Positions 41,635 to 51,256 of a DNA stretch of 64,000 bases are shown here, in pieces. This DNA is from Nitzschia sp. DOCU1 (Eukaryota; Bacillariophyta; Bacillariophyceae; Bacillariales; Bacillariaceae). Location: positions 496,001-560,000 of the forward strand of contig OX595991.1 in the NCBI GenBank assembly GCA_951394045.1. Reading direction: 5' to 3'. Within the stretch, counting starts at the first letter, position 1. The number at the start of each line of letters is the position of its first letter. The translations under genes were made by a program, and so were the position numbers. The notes under the pieces are model-generated. The model was not told where the DNA came from and made no database searches. It saw only the letters and a program-made list of their open reading frames with translations.

Positions 41635-44600
41635 ATGCGGCCGCCCCCGGTAGCTTCTGGCAGTAACGTTAACGAGTCCAAGGCTCGAAAAATCAATATC
41701 CTGGTATGTTCTGCGAATATGGGAAATCAAGAACCTGATCAAGAGTCGTTGGAGGCATGGATTCCAAAGGATGGGCTGATGAAGGAAGTGGTGGAGAACC
41801 CCAAATATCCTTTGCCAGAGGGCACCAACCCCATTCCAAGACGAATGAAAGCAGTTGCTGCTGAGATGCTGCGAAAAAAGTTTGGCAAGCTTTCCACCTT
41901 GTCAACGAGCTCGCCGCCTCCGTTGCTTGCCGACGACGCGAAGTTTGATATTGTGGTTATTGGGATGCAGGAAGCTACCTTTGACGTTGATGACACGGTC
42001 GAAGGTATGGCCAAGATTCAAAAAAAATTAGGAGACTTGACAAGGGCAAAGGACCATCTTGCCCCGCCCAAGCGAACCTTTTCCAACAGCATTGAAAACA
42101 ATCCTCGCCGGCCCTTTGGATCTGTGTCGCAGTCGATGACCAACAGTCCGAAAGCGATTCGTCAGACCCTTGGATCAATGGGGCAGTCGATGACCAATAG
42201 CCCAAAAGCGATTCGTCAGACCCTTGGATCAATGGGGCAGTCGATGACCAACAGCCCAAAAGCGATTCGTCAGACCCTTGGATCCATGGGGCGCTCGAGG
42301 AGCACAAGTCCGAAAAATAGTCCCAAAACGACGCGTCAGACTCTAGGAGAATCACTGGGCCAATCGATGACCAACAGTCCGAAAGCGATTCGTCAGACCA
42401 TCGGATCGATGGGGCGATCGAGGAGTACCAGTCCGAAGAATAGTCCTAAAACGACTTATCAGCCTCTAGAAGAGTCACAGGGGCAATCTACGTTACCACC
42501 CCGATTGCCGATGTTACCACCCCGAGTAACGACGGCAACAACTCCATTGCCACCTCCTTTTTTCGAAGATTCGTCGAGAGCGTCCAGTGTCATGCTCGAT
42601 ACCTCGGTGCGCGATACGATACAAAGCAGTGGGATCAGTATGAGCGAACGACTTGCGGCGGACGCAGATCAGCGAAAGGGATCAAACACGGATACAGAGG
42701 TCCTCCACACCAAGTTGAAGGCTCATCTTCCTAGCTACTCACATGCCGTTTCTTACCAACGCGGTCAGATGCGTCTTCTGATTTTCTTTAACCAAGATGA
42801 AATATCAATGGAGGTGCTAAGCATCAAAGCACAGAATACAGGCAAGGGTGGGCTTGCGAATAAGGGAGGAATAGTATCAGAAGTGATGGTTGACGGAACG
42901 ACGAGACTGGCCTTTTTCACGGCACATCTAGAAGCACACGAAGGTATTTCGAAATATGAAACACGTTGCTCCACAGTCGCTGATATTTTCCGAGGGACTA
43001 CTTCGAGCGTCACACAGATTCGTTGCGACGCACCACTCGCGAGCCACTTTACCTTTGCAATGGGAGATTTGAACTTTCGAACAAGATTACCAGAGCACGA
43101 ACCCGGTTCCGAAGCCCATATAATATCGACTCACACGATGGCTGAAAGGAAGGACTGGCCGGGTCTGTACAAGCACGACGAGCTCGTCAAAGCCATACAG
43201 AACAACCATTGCTTTTCTGGATTTGAAACACCAGTTTGTAACTTTCCTCCCACGTTCAAGGTTCAACGAATGAAAGGATACATCTACAACGAAAAACGTT
43301 CTCCTTCTTACACAGACCGTATTTTGTACACAACTGGGCATCGTCTGCGGGACAACCTCAGGGTGCTGGCCTACGAACCTATCGATGATTTCGCTTCCTC
43401 CGACCACAAGCCTATCCGGGGCGCTTTTGAAATCGTCCTGAATCCAAAGCTGAAGTGGCGGCCTACGTTGTCCAAAAAGTAAGTGGGTCTATATTTGGAA
43501 AAGTAGGAAGTAGCAGAGGAACTAAATTCATTTTCTTCGTTTGCGCAGAGCAACGAAACGAATGCGTGGCCAAACCACTAAAAGTATTGGGAAGCCAAAG
43601 ACGGATGACCAGCGGGAGTATCTACATCTTTTTATCTCGTCCCTGCAGGTAAAAATCTTCAAAGAAGCCTACAATAAGAATTCGGAGGCGAGTAGTCCCA
43701 GCCCCTTTGTTTGTTTTGTGTCGACGCCGGCCGAAGCATTGAAGAAGGATACCAACACGTGGGATAAATTCAAACGCACCGTTGTTGTCAGCACCGGTGG
43801 GAAGAAGACTCTCACCAACGCTGATGGCATCGAAGCATGGCCCAAGACGAGGCGCAAGCGGAATACGTTTGAGGCATCGTGGGACAACGAGGATGTGCAT
43901 TTCAAAGTTCGGACACACTTGAAAGATGGTCTTCCTATTGATTTGAGTGGTGCTATGATGCATGTTGCTGTATTTGATGGAAAAACAAGTGGGAGGCTCC
44001 TTGGCAGTTTCTCGTTGAATTTGGCTCACTTGATAGCTCAATCTCGGGAGCAGGCGGAGCTAGAAAAGACCAAGAACGAGGCCCCAAAGGGAAGCTTCTC
44101 CCAATCCCCATCTATGCGGGCGTGGGGTATGGGTCCTAGCAGCCGATGGGGTACGGGTCCAAGCAGCCGATCTGGATTTTTCCCGATCTTTCAAAAGATG
44201 GACAGGCACTCAGTAGAATTACCCCAGCCAGACTCTCCCAAGACACTGAGAAAAGGGAGACGACCCTCAAAAGATTTAGGCAAAAACGAAACGAGTAGAG
44301 ACTCGACTGCAGTTGTTTTGGACGAAGTCGCGGAGGGAACGGAGGAAGAACCGCGAAAGATACGCGACCAGAACGACAGCTTCTCATGGCATCCCGAGTC
44401 GCCAACTGGAAAACGAATGCAAGACAAAAAGCCCAAGTCTCCTCTCGAGAGCCCCAAGAGGCAGCTAAAAGATAACGGATGGAATCCGGAGTCACCAACG
44501 GGAAAACAGCAGATGCGGAATAAAGAGCCCGGGTCTCCTGCCTGTAGGCAGCTTGAAGATACCGAAGAGAACAAGGACCAAGATGCTGGCTCGCTAAAGA

Positions 44601-44905
44601 AGAACTACGAGGGCGACGAAACGGAAGAACTCGGTGTGCTGACAAGCGGACCGTCCGCAGTGCTCTTGCGTCGTGCCGCCAAAAGCTGGCTTGGAAGCAT
44701 GGTACACCATGACAACCGAAGATCCTCGATTCAATCAATGAATATTCGATCCATGAAACTGAATCGTCCATTGCGAAAGTTTGGGGTGGATGTTGGCACT
44801 ATCCAGTTCACAATAGACTCCTGGTGGCTCAGCGATAAAGATGCCGACGAAAAGAAGAAAGAGCGTGAAGACACGGCCAGTAGCACCCCTGCGCCATCCA
44901 AGTAG
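41635..44905 (+). CDS. Inositol polyphosphate 5-phosphatase with repeat insert and C2-like C-terminal region
   Basis: Removes the 5-phosphate from phosphoinositides or inositol phosphates. Exon 1 is 41635-43478 and exon 2 is 43549-44905 (1066 residues; AA+A gives Lys). IPPc motifs in order are KINILVCSANMGN, DIVVIGMQEATFD (metal-binding Glu), NTGKGGLANKGGI, FFTAHLEAHEG, FTFAMGDLNFR, NFPPTFKV, SPSYTDRILY and SSDHKPIRGAF (catalytic His). A Ser/Pro-rich insert of about 200 residues lies between the GMQE and KAHLPSYSHAVSY strands. It has four 18-residue repeats (QSMTNSPKAIRQTLGSMG) and two RSRSTSPKNSPKTT blocks, a candidate proline-directed phosphorylation array. Exon 2 starts with a C2-like segment (LQVKIFKEAYN...HVAVFDGKTSGRLLGSFSLN) and continues with more SP motifs (PESPTGK twice). 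The phosphatase assignment is secure; C2 is probable. Confidence 0.94.
42130..42414 (+). repeat. 54-bp repeats within the 5-phosphatase insert
   Basis: Copies at 42130, 42184, 42238 (contiguous, 54 bp apart) and 42361-42414, each encoding an 18-residue unit around SMTNSPKAIRQTLGSMG. They are interleaved with a different unit (RSRSTSPKNSPKTTRQTLG) between copies three and four and again after four. DNA identity is high, pointing to recent expansion. Confidence 0.92.
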
Positions 44906-44971
44906 GTGCTACCTAGGTAGCTATGGCACGGCAAAAAAACGGCCGGAACGTCAAGCAGGTAATCTATTTGC

Positions 44972-44981
44972 CTACCGGTAG
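44972..44981. repeat. CTACCGGTAG palindrome
   Basis: A perfect 10-bp palindrome in the 81-bp gap between the convergent 5-phosphatase and SKA1-like genes. It is one of four exact copies in this window, with 46611-46620, 51862-51871 and 60630-60639. Confidence 0.7.
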
Positions 44982-44986
44982 TATTA

Positions 44987-47354
44987 TTATTCAAACGTAT
45001 TCACTGCAAATACCATAGACTGATCCGCCTCACGGTACATCAAGAGTCGTCTCCAATGACATAGACTCATCAGGACGCTTTTACTCTTTTGCTCCGACTC
45101 GAGAATATCTGCTAGAGCTCGATAGCCTTCCTGTGCCGTGAATTCTAAAGTTTGATCTTTGGAGACCAGAAAGGCTTCCAGGGCATCAATCGCATTGTTG
45201 GCTTCCTCACGAGTGACTTGCATCTGTACGACGCGAGGAGCCACCTTGTACTCTGCCATGGTAATCTTCTCAATGAGTGTTTCGGTGCTCCAAGTATTTG
45301 CTTCGGCTTCTTTGAAACCAGCCATCTTGGCCGATGGAGTTTTGGGCAAGGTGGCAGATACTGTGGGAAGGGACTGTGCTCGAGCAGACGCAGCCACTGG
45401 CGATTTGGCCATGGTTTTCGTCGTCGCTGGACCCATGGAACGGGGCCGCAAAGGTGGAACGGAAAAGGACGATTCCGGATTCGAGGTATCAAATGATTTA
45501 GACGACGCCGGAGAAAACACGGGAGTCATGCTGTTGGGATGATTCTCATCGTCAAAACTTTGTTCCAAGTGCTTCTTGGGATATGGTGTCTTGCGATATT
45601 GCTTTGGTTTGCGGGCAGAGACAGAACCAGGGAGACCTTTCGGCGACAGGAAGCCATCATCGTCCGCAAAGTATTGTACGGGTCTCGAGTCACTGCCAGA
45701 TGGAGCGGTTGCCCCATGGTGCTCCTTCTGCCCGTGCTTTCCGCGCCTGTTCGGTACCACTTTGATACCGATCGAGTTGTCATCGGGATCCAACCGATAT
45801 CGATCTAGCACAGGAGTCACGGTCGAATCATTGTCATCATCACCATTGTGAAAGACGTTGGCAGAAACCATGGATTCATCGTTGAGCATCATCATGGTGG
45901 CATCCATTGTTATGTTGGTGTGGGCAGGCGACGAGATTCCAGTAGTTTCCACCACCATGTCGGTAATAGGCCTACGAAAGACAGGAACTGGTCGCATAAT
46001 GTCTTTTTCCATGGGTCCCGGCTTTTCGGCAACCAGGGTAGCAACCATATTGGTAGTGGACTCATCATCGTCACTTGAACTTTCCTCGTCTTCCACCAGT
46101 TCCTCTAGAAATTTACTATTAGAAGGTCGCTCCAGTTTTTGTCCACTGCTCTTGCGAGAGACATTGCTCGTCTCGTCCGAGGGCCGATTGTTCGTATGTT
46201 CTTGATGAATCAACTCTTCTTCTACTCGCTCCAACATGGACTCCATCCTTGCCAGAAATTGCGACCGTTCCTCCTTTAATTTCAGCAGCATGGGGCTGCT
46301 GCTGATATTACTCGGAACTGACACTGACGATGACGATGGGGGGTTCTTTTTTGCCGACTGGACTTCTAGCGTCGTATTCAGCGAAATCATGTCATCATCG
46401 TCCTTGAAACCTTCAAAATTGAGTTGCCGATCCGAGCGACCACTACAAGGGGATGGGGTAGTAGCCTTACTTCCCGTAGTAGCTTGCTGCTGCTGTTTCG
46501 AATGACTACCAGGTGGCACCAATGGTTGCTGCTGATTCATCTTTTCCAGGATCCAGGCCGTACTAGAACTGCATAATAGGACAAGGTTGCGGGAAGATAG
46601 AGTGAGCATACTACCGGTAGTAGCATTCACGACGACGTTAACTAGATCACCGACGTACCTCAAGTTCATAGTATTCATTGTGGGAGTCGTGGGCGTCATG
46701 GAACCTTTTCGTGATTGTTTGGTAGCACTGTAAAAGGGTGAAGGCTGTAGCATCGAACCTGGCGTCGTCGCTCCTTCGGTTTCCACATCGGCTTCTACGA
46801 CGCAATCCAAGGGACCTCCTAGCGCGGACCATTGAATCCCTGGACCTGCCGCCCCCTCACCATTGTGGGCAGCAGCACCACTCGACACGCCAGCAGCTAT
46901 AGGAGATGTAATGGAATCACTCCACGCCACTTTTACACCCAGTAACTCCAATCGAGTTCGCAACAAACTCATTTTTTGACGAGTCGCTTCCTGAACAATC
47001 CGAGTCAGTTCGGCAAGTTCGGTCACCGTCTTGGCCTCGCGAGAGACGGGCAAAATATGTTCCGTCGCTTGAAACAAAGCCTCATCCACTATTTCGACAC
47101 GACGATTTTGTATACTGAAAAACTCGAGGGCATTCTCTTGTTCTTCCACTGCAACCATACACATGAAGCGTGAGAGTATGAGTATCAGACTCGTTCCATA
47201 GGGTGCAGAACAGGAGTCCGTGCCATCCAATCGATGCCGTACCTTTTGTCAAACTACAAGTAGCATTTTCAGAAACATCCAATACTGTAGAAAAGGATGA
47301 CAACGCCGAACTCAGAGCACTAAGGTTGGAGGATTGATTGGCAAAGGTCGCCAT
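44987..47354 (-). CDS. Protein with SKA1-like C-terminal microtubule-binding domain (tentative)
   Basis: Exon 1 is 47354-47243 (MATFANQSSNLSALSSALSS...) and exon 2 is 47148-44987 (757 residues; G+TG gives Val in LTKVEEQENA). Residues 30-110 form a helical, coiled-coil-like segment (VDEALFQATEHILPV, LTRIVQEATRQKMSLLRTRL). A disordered middle of about 500 residues follows, rich in Ser, Thr and Asp. The last 95 residues, LIEKITMAEYKVAPRVVQMQ, VTREEANNAIDALEAFL, FTAQEGYRALADILESE and VLMSLCHWRRLLMYREAD, follow the order of SKA1 winged-helix motifs (PxYMxGRLTxxxINxxIxE..., xxILRHxxRLxExR). If correct, the protein would act at kinetochores in mitosis. The similarity is by eye and distant; a structure or profile comparison would decide. 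Confidence 0.85.
46609..46622. repeat. TACTACCGGTAGTA 14-bp palindrome
   Basis: The longest copy of the recurring CTACCGGTAG palindrome, here inside coding sequence of the SKA1-like gene (encoding ATTGS). Confidence 0.7.
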
Positions 47355-47695
47355 GGTTGTTGCGATTTTATGGTATGTTGCTCCTTCATTCTGTGTGCGC
47401 CATTTTTGCGACGGACAGAGAGACATGCCGGGAGCATGGCCGGCGTCCTACGAGAGCTTAGTACCAAAGTGTACGTAGGGCCATTTGAAATTTCCACGAC
47501 GAAAAGACTGCGAGAGATGCGTATGTAGCTTATGTACGAGAAAGTGCGTGAAGGGTTTGATCGAATGAATCCATGATCACGACTGGTTTGACCGAACTAG
47601 AATACCGACGAAACCAACCGTACGATACTACTGTGTACAACCTATCCTAAAATGAAACGAATATCGCCAAGGATATGTCATAGCTTGTCGGCGGG
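47355..47695. other. Short intergenic region
   Basis: About 340 bp between two minus-strand genes; promoter of the SKA1-like gene by position. No gene is seen. Confidence 0.5.
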
Positions 47696-50600
47696 TTACT
47701 GCTTTAACCCGCTCTTATAGTACCTCTCGAACATTTTGGGGGGTTCCGTCGCCGACAGCTCTTCCAAGCACATTTGTAACAATAGAACTCGTTGCGACAG
47801 TGCTTGCTTCGCCATTGTGGTGCCTTCGAGATTGTCGTTTGTAGATTCGTTCCAGTCCGTATTCTCCTGAAAGGAACTGCTGTGGACAACTTGTGGAAAA
47901 TAGTCCAGGATGGTATCGATTGCGGCATTTTTCAGCGAACGAATGGCTTGATGACGACGGGACCAAGTAGAAGAAGTGTCATTTTGTTCCCACAACTTGG
48001 CAGGAGGCATGCAATTGATCAACGAGAGATCTTTTGCGACTTGATAGGTCTCGTAGGGAAGGTCTAGTATCTCCAAATCTTGAAGCACCGCGAGAACATC
48101 CAGCACAGTATTCCCATTCAATAGCTGACTGGGACCGTGGGTAAGATAGAGACATTCAGCAAACATGTCTTCTTCTGGCAATAACGCAGGAGCCGCATTC
48201 CATCGGACAGCTCTGGCACAAGACCAACAGAAGCAATCGTCGGGTCTGGCATGGAGCAGTCTCATTTCGCACTCTTGAAGTAGTGAAAAGCATAGAAATT
48301 CTTCTGCCACCAGCATGAGCTCTAGTATTTCATGGCAATGTTCTTTCCTGTCGTCCGACCAACCACAGACAATGGAACCGTGGTAAATATGCTGCAACAT
48401 CCAGGCACAATGCTGGGAGGGAACATCCAAGTGTAGAACTCGCTTCTTCTTCTTGTCGTCGTCCGATTCAGTATCGGCGTTCGTTTCTTCTTTCATGGAC
48501 ACAAATCGTAACGCGGAGGCCAATTTGGCACTCGCGGCCGAGACAATCGCATCGTGGACCACAAACTGCGCGCCGTCATTCGATATCAAAGTGACTAAAT
48601 CGTCCTTCCACTGCTTTAATACATTTTCGTGGATCGATCGATGACCAGACGATTCGTCCGAAATCCAAGCACAACAGCACGAATTCTTTGGAAGACACTC
48701 TTGAAACCAGCCCATCTGAAGCAATAGCCGACTAGGAATGGACAAGGGCGAACGATCCAATTCAATGTTGACTTTGGAACGCTTCTTTGATGGTATCCTG
48801 GCTTGCCTCGTAAAGGATGTAACGTAGCAATGTGAACTGGGCTCGTCCGAAAATAAAGCAGCCGGTTTCAAGTACTTTTCATGAATGCTAACGTGCAACC
48901 GAGCCTTGTCCTTTCCTTTCAGACATGCCCCCGACATAAACAAGGTAGCGGCAGCCGCCAAATGACGCCAAAGTTCTTCTTCGCCTCCAGAGGACGACTC
49001 GCTTGATTCCCATCCTCGGTAGAGAGACTCTACCAACGCATCGGCAAGTGCTCGTTCCTTTTCAAAATCTTCTTTACATTCGATTCCTTTGAAAAAGGAT
49101 TCAGGTTGCTGTCGTAGTTTAGGGTCCTTGCGACGATTCTGCTGCCGTTCGTGTAACTGCTGGAGACCATTCGACACCAAACTATGCAGTACCACACTCT
49201 CGCACATCTTGGCGGCGACACTGACTGCAGTGCTAGCGAAAGATGGTGCGCCAGCCTGAGACCCGACATTGGCAAAAGGATTACCACCATCCTGAATCAA
49301 AATTTCACAACCCTCTACTTTGACGTCAGAGCTAGCGTTGGAAAGAAGTAGAGCGGAAATGCAGCGCGTAACCTGATATTCCTTCCCAGACGGATTACTG
49401 AATTGTAGGAGAAGGTGGATCATGTCAAGATTCCCATGCGTAGCCGCGCAAAGTAATGGGCAAGGTGGAAGCTGGGCCTCAAAACGCCCTAGAAATAGAT
49501 TTTGATTGCCCCTCCACATGATCAAGCACATGACAACATCCGAAGCATTTGCTCCTACTGCGGCAAGGAGCGGAGTCTGCGAGCGATCGTCCTCCATTAC
49601 CAATAGCTTTGTCAAAAGTGCTGTCGAGCATTCCGAAAGAAAGACTTCCACCAAATCGACGCGCGCACCCTCGCAAGCTAGGTGCAGAGCAGATTGATGT
49701 GAATTGTTTTTTGCGAGAAGCACTTTCGAAAACTGTTGTCGTTTGGCTTTTGCACCACCAGAGATGTGGCGAATGAGCATTTGGAGAAGCTGTGTGCTAC
49801 CTTGACCCTGGCAGCAATGATGAAGGACACTATTCCCATCGTCGTCTTGAAAGGTAAAAAGACCGCTGGTTTTGCCCCACCTAGTCAAGATCAACGAAAC
49901 GCAATCTTCGTGACCCAATCGTGCCGCCAACATCAGAGCATTGGCAACTTCTGCGGATCCATTATCTAGCCAAGATGATTGATTCTCGCTCAGTTGTTTC
50001 AAGACAACGTGCAAAAGCCGCGACAAGTCTAGCTGGATTATGCGCCGAAGAGCATAGCGGACCCTCTGCAAAAAGGTAGCCAAGGGTAGTTCTGCCGCAT
50101 CGCTCGATCCTTGCCATATATTCAAAAGTTTTTCAAATGCAGCAGCATCATTCGCTCGAAGAATTTGTTCGAGAATGTCAACCCCAGACGAGATGGGGTC
50201 GTTACCGTGGTCTTCCAACAGCGACTGCAGAGGAGATGTCTCCGGCAGACTTGGATCTTCCGCATTTTCTCCGAAAACTGGCATTCCAACTTTAACTTCG
50301 TCCATAGTAGAAGACGATTCTAAGGGCACACCATAGTCCTCTGGCTCAACAAATCGTCCCTTCAAAACTTGCTGCAACTCCGTCATCATATTTTTCTTCA
50401 TTCTTAGGTGATCCAACGCATCCCACCATTTGTCTCTGAGTCTGTTCATGTTCCATTGTGGGCGCCGTGTTCGAACCGGTAGTTTCTGCAGTTGGTCTGG
50501 CATGATGCCGCTACTATTCGAGTCAACCCCCACCAAAGCGACATCGGTCGGCTCTGATTCCTCCGTCTGCTGCTCTACGTCAAAGGACAAGAACTCGGCC

Positions 50601-51256
50601 GATGGCAATTTCTTTGGTGCCGTGGTGGTTCGTTTCGACGAGAGTTTCTGCAAGCCCAATGCAGCAAAGCCATCATCCTCAGTTTCATCAGAAGAAGCTT
50701 TTGAGGACACTAAGGAGGGTGGAGCGTGGAGCACGCTGCGCTTGTTCTCCACATTTAGCCAGTTCGTTGCTGGCACGGTTTTTGCACCCGGCTTGGAAGA
50801 AACAGGGAAAGATCCTCCCAACGAAGGAAAAACAGATTCTTCGTGCAGTGGCAATGTGCTTGAGATCTCATCGGCTGTATCATTAGTGTCCACCTCTGAG
50901 ATCGTCTCATGAACAGATTGGATATTCTGTGCCTGGCGTCCTCCCTTTTTTCCACGGCTGCGTCGTCCAGCATTGGGTGCTCTCTTAAGTTTGGATTGTG
51001 AATCTCCTACGCCGCCCCACCCCCTTCGAGGTCGTCCCTCCCCCGGTAAACAACCAGCGCAGTTCTCATTTGGAATTTGATGCTGGGGCTGCTTATTCTT
51101 GTTATTGGGGCGACGACGATTTCGTTTGGACTTGGACGCTTGTTCTTGGGTAGACTCTAGATTTTGAGTGCCTAACTTTGCTGACGGCAAACTTCCTGAC
51201 GTTGGAACAAAAACCGGCGCTTCCGCACGAAGCCCAAATGCCTCATTGTTCGACAT
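47696..51256 (-). CDS. Ankyrin-repeat and BTB/POZ domain protein
   Basis: One exon of 1186 residues. The frame opens from a GTG at 51313, but the first ATG is 51256 (MSNNEAFGLRAEAPVFVP). Residues 1-260 are basic and disordered (SKRNRRRPNNKNKQPQHQIP, AGRRSRGKKGGRQAQ), perhaps RNA- or nucleus-directed. Residues 430-640 hold ankyrin repeats: ANALMLAARLGHEDCVSLIL, NSVLHHCCQGQGSTQLLQML, QSALHLACEGARVDLVEVFL, QTPLLAAVGANASDVVMCLI and PLLCAATHGNLDMIHLLL. Residues 900-1040 look like a BTB/POZ fold: DGAQFVVHDAIVSAASAKLA, VLHLDVPSQHCAWMLQHIYH and LMLVAEEFLCFSLLQECEM. ANK-BTB proteins often serve as cullin-3 adaptors (family knowledge; not shown here). Confidence 0.9.
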   Translation of the reverse strand: MSNNEAFGLRAEAPVFVPTSGSLPSAKLGTQNLESTQEQASKSKRNRRRPNNKNKQPQHQIPNENCAGCLPGEGRPRRGWGGVGDSQSKLKRAPNAGRRSRGKKGGRQAQNIQSVHETISEVDTNDTADEISSTLPLHEESVFPSLGGSFPVSSKPGAKTVPATNWLNVENKRSVLHAPPSLVSSKASSDETEDDGFAALGLQKLSSKRTTTAPKKLPSAEFLSFDVEQQTEESEPTDVALVGVDSNSSGIMPDQLQKLPVRTRRPQWNMNRLRDKWWDALDHLRMKKNMMTELQQVLKGRFVEPEDYGVPLESSSTMDEVKVGMPVFGENAEDPSLPETSPLQSLLEDHGNDPISSGVDILEQILRANDAAAFEKLLNIWQGSSDAAELPLATFLQRVRYALRRIIQLDLSRLLHVVLKQLSENQSSWLDNGSAEVANALMLAARLGHEDCVSLILTRWGKTSGLFTFQDDDGNSVLHHCCQGQGSTQLLQMLIRHISGGAKAKRQQFSKVLLAKNNSHQSALHLACEGARVDLVEVFLSECSTALLTKLLVMEDDRSQTPLLAAVGANASDVVMCLIMWRGNQNLFLGRFEAQLPPCPLLCAATHGNLDMIHLLLQFSNPSGKEYQVTRCISALLLSNASSDVKVEGCEILIQDGGNPFANVGSQAGAPSFASTAVSVAAKMCESVVLHSLVSNGLQQLHERQQNRRKDPKLRQQPESFFKGIECKEDFEKERALADALVESLYRGWESSESSSGGEEELWRHLAAAATLFMSGACLKGKDKARLHVSIHEKYLKPAALFSDEPSSHCYVTSFTRQARIPSKKRSKVNIELDRSPLSIPSRLLLQMGWFQECLPKNSCCCAWISDESSGHRSIHENVLKQWKDDLVTLISNDGAQFVVHDAIVSAASAKLASALRFVSMKEETNADTESDDDKKKKRVLHLDVPSQHCAWMLQHIYHGSIVCGWSDDRKEHCHEILELMLVAEEFLCFSLLQECEMRLLHARPDDCFCWSCARAVRWNAAPALLPEEDMFAECLYLTHGPSQLLNGNTVLDVLAVLQDLEILDLPYETYQVAKDLSLINCMPPAKLWEQNDTSSTWSRRHQAIRSLKNAAIDTILDYFPQVVHSSSFQENTDWNESTNDNLEGTTMAKQALSQRVLLLQMCLEELSATEPPKMFERYYKSGLKQ

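Noticed and set aside
45145..46505. Multiple short plus-strand frames over the SKA1-like gene
   Set aside because: Shadows of the Ser/Asp-rich disordered region on the minus strand.
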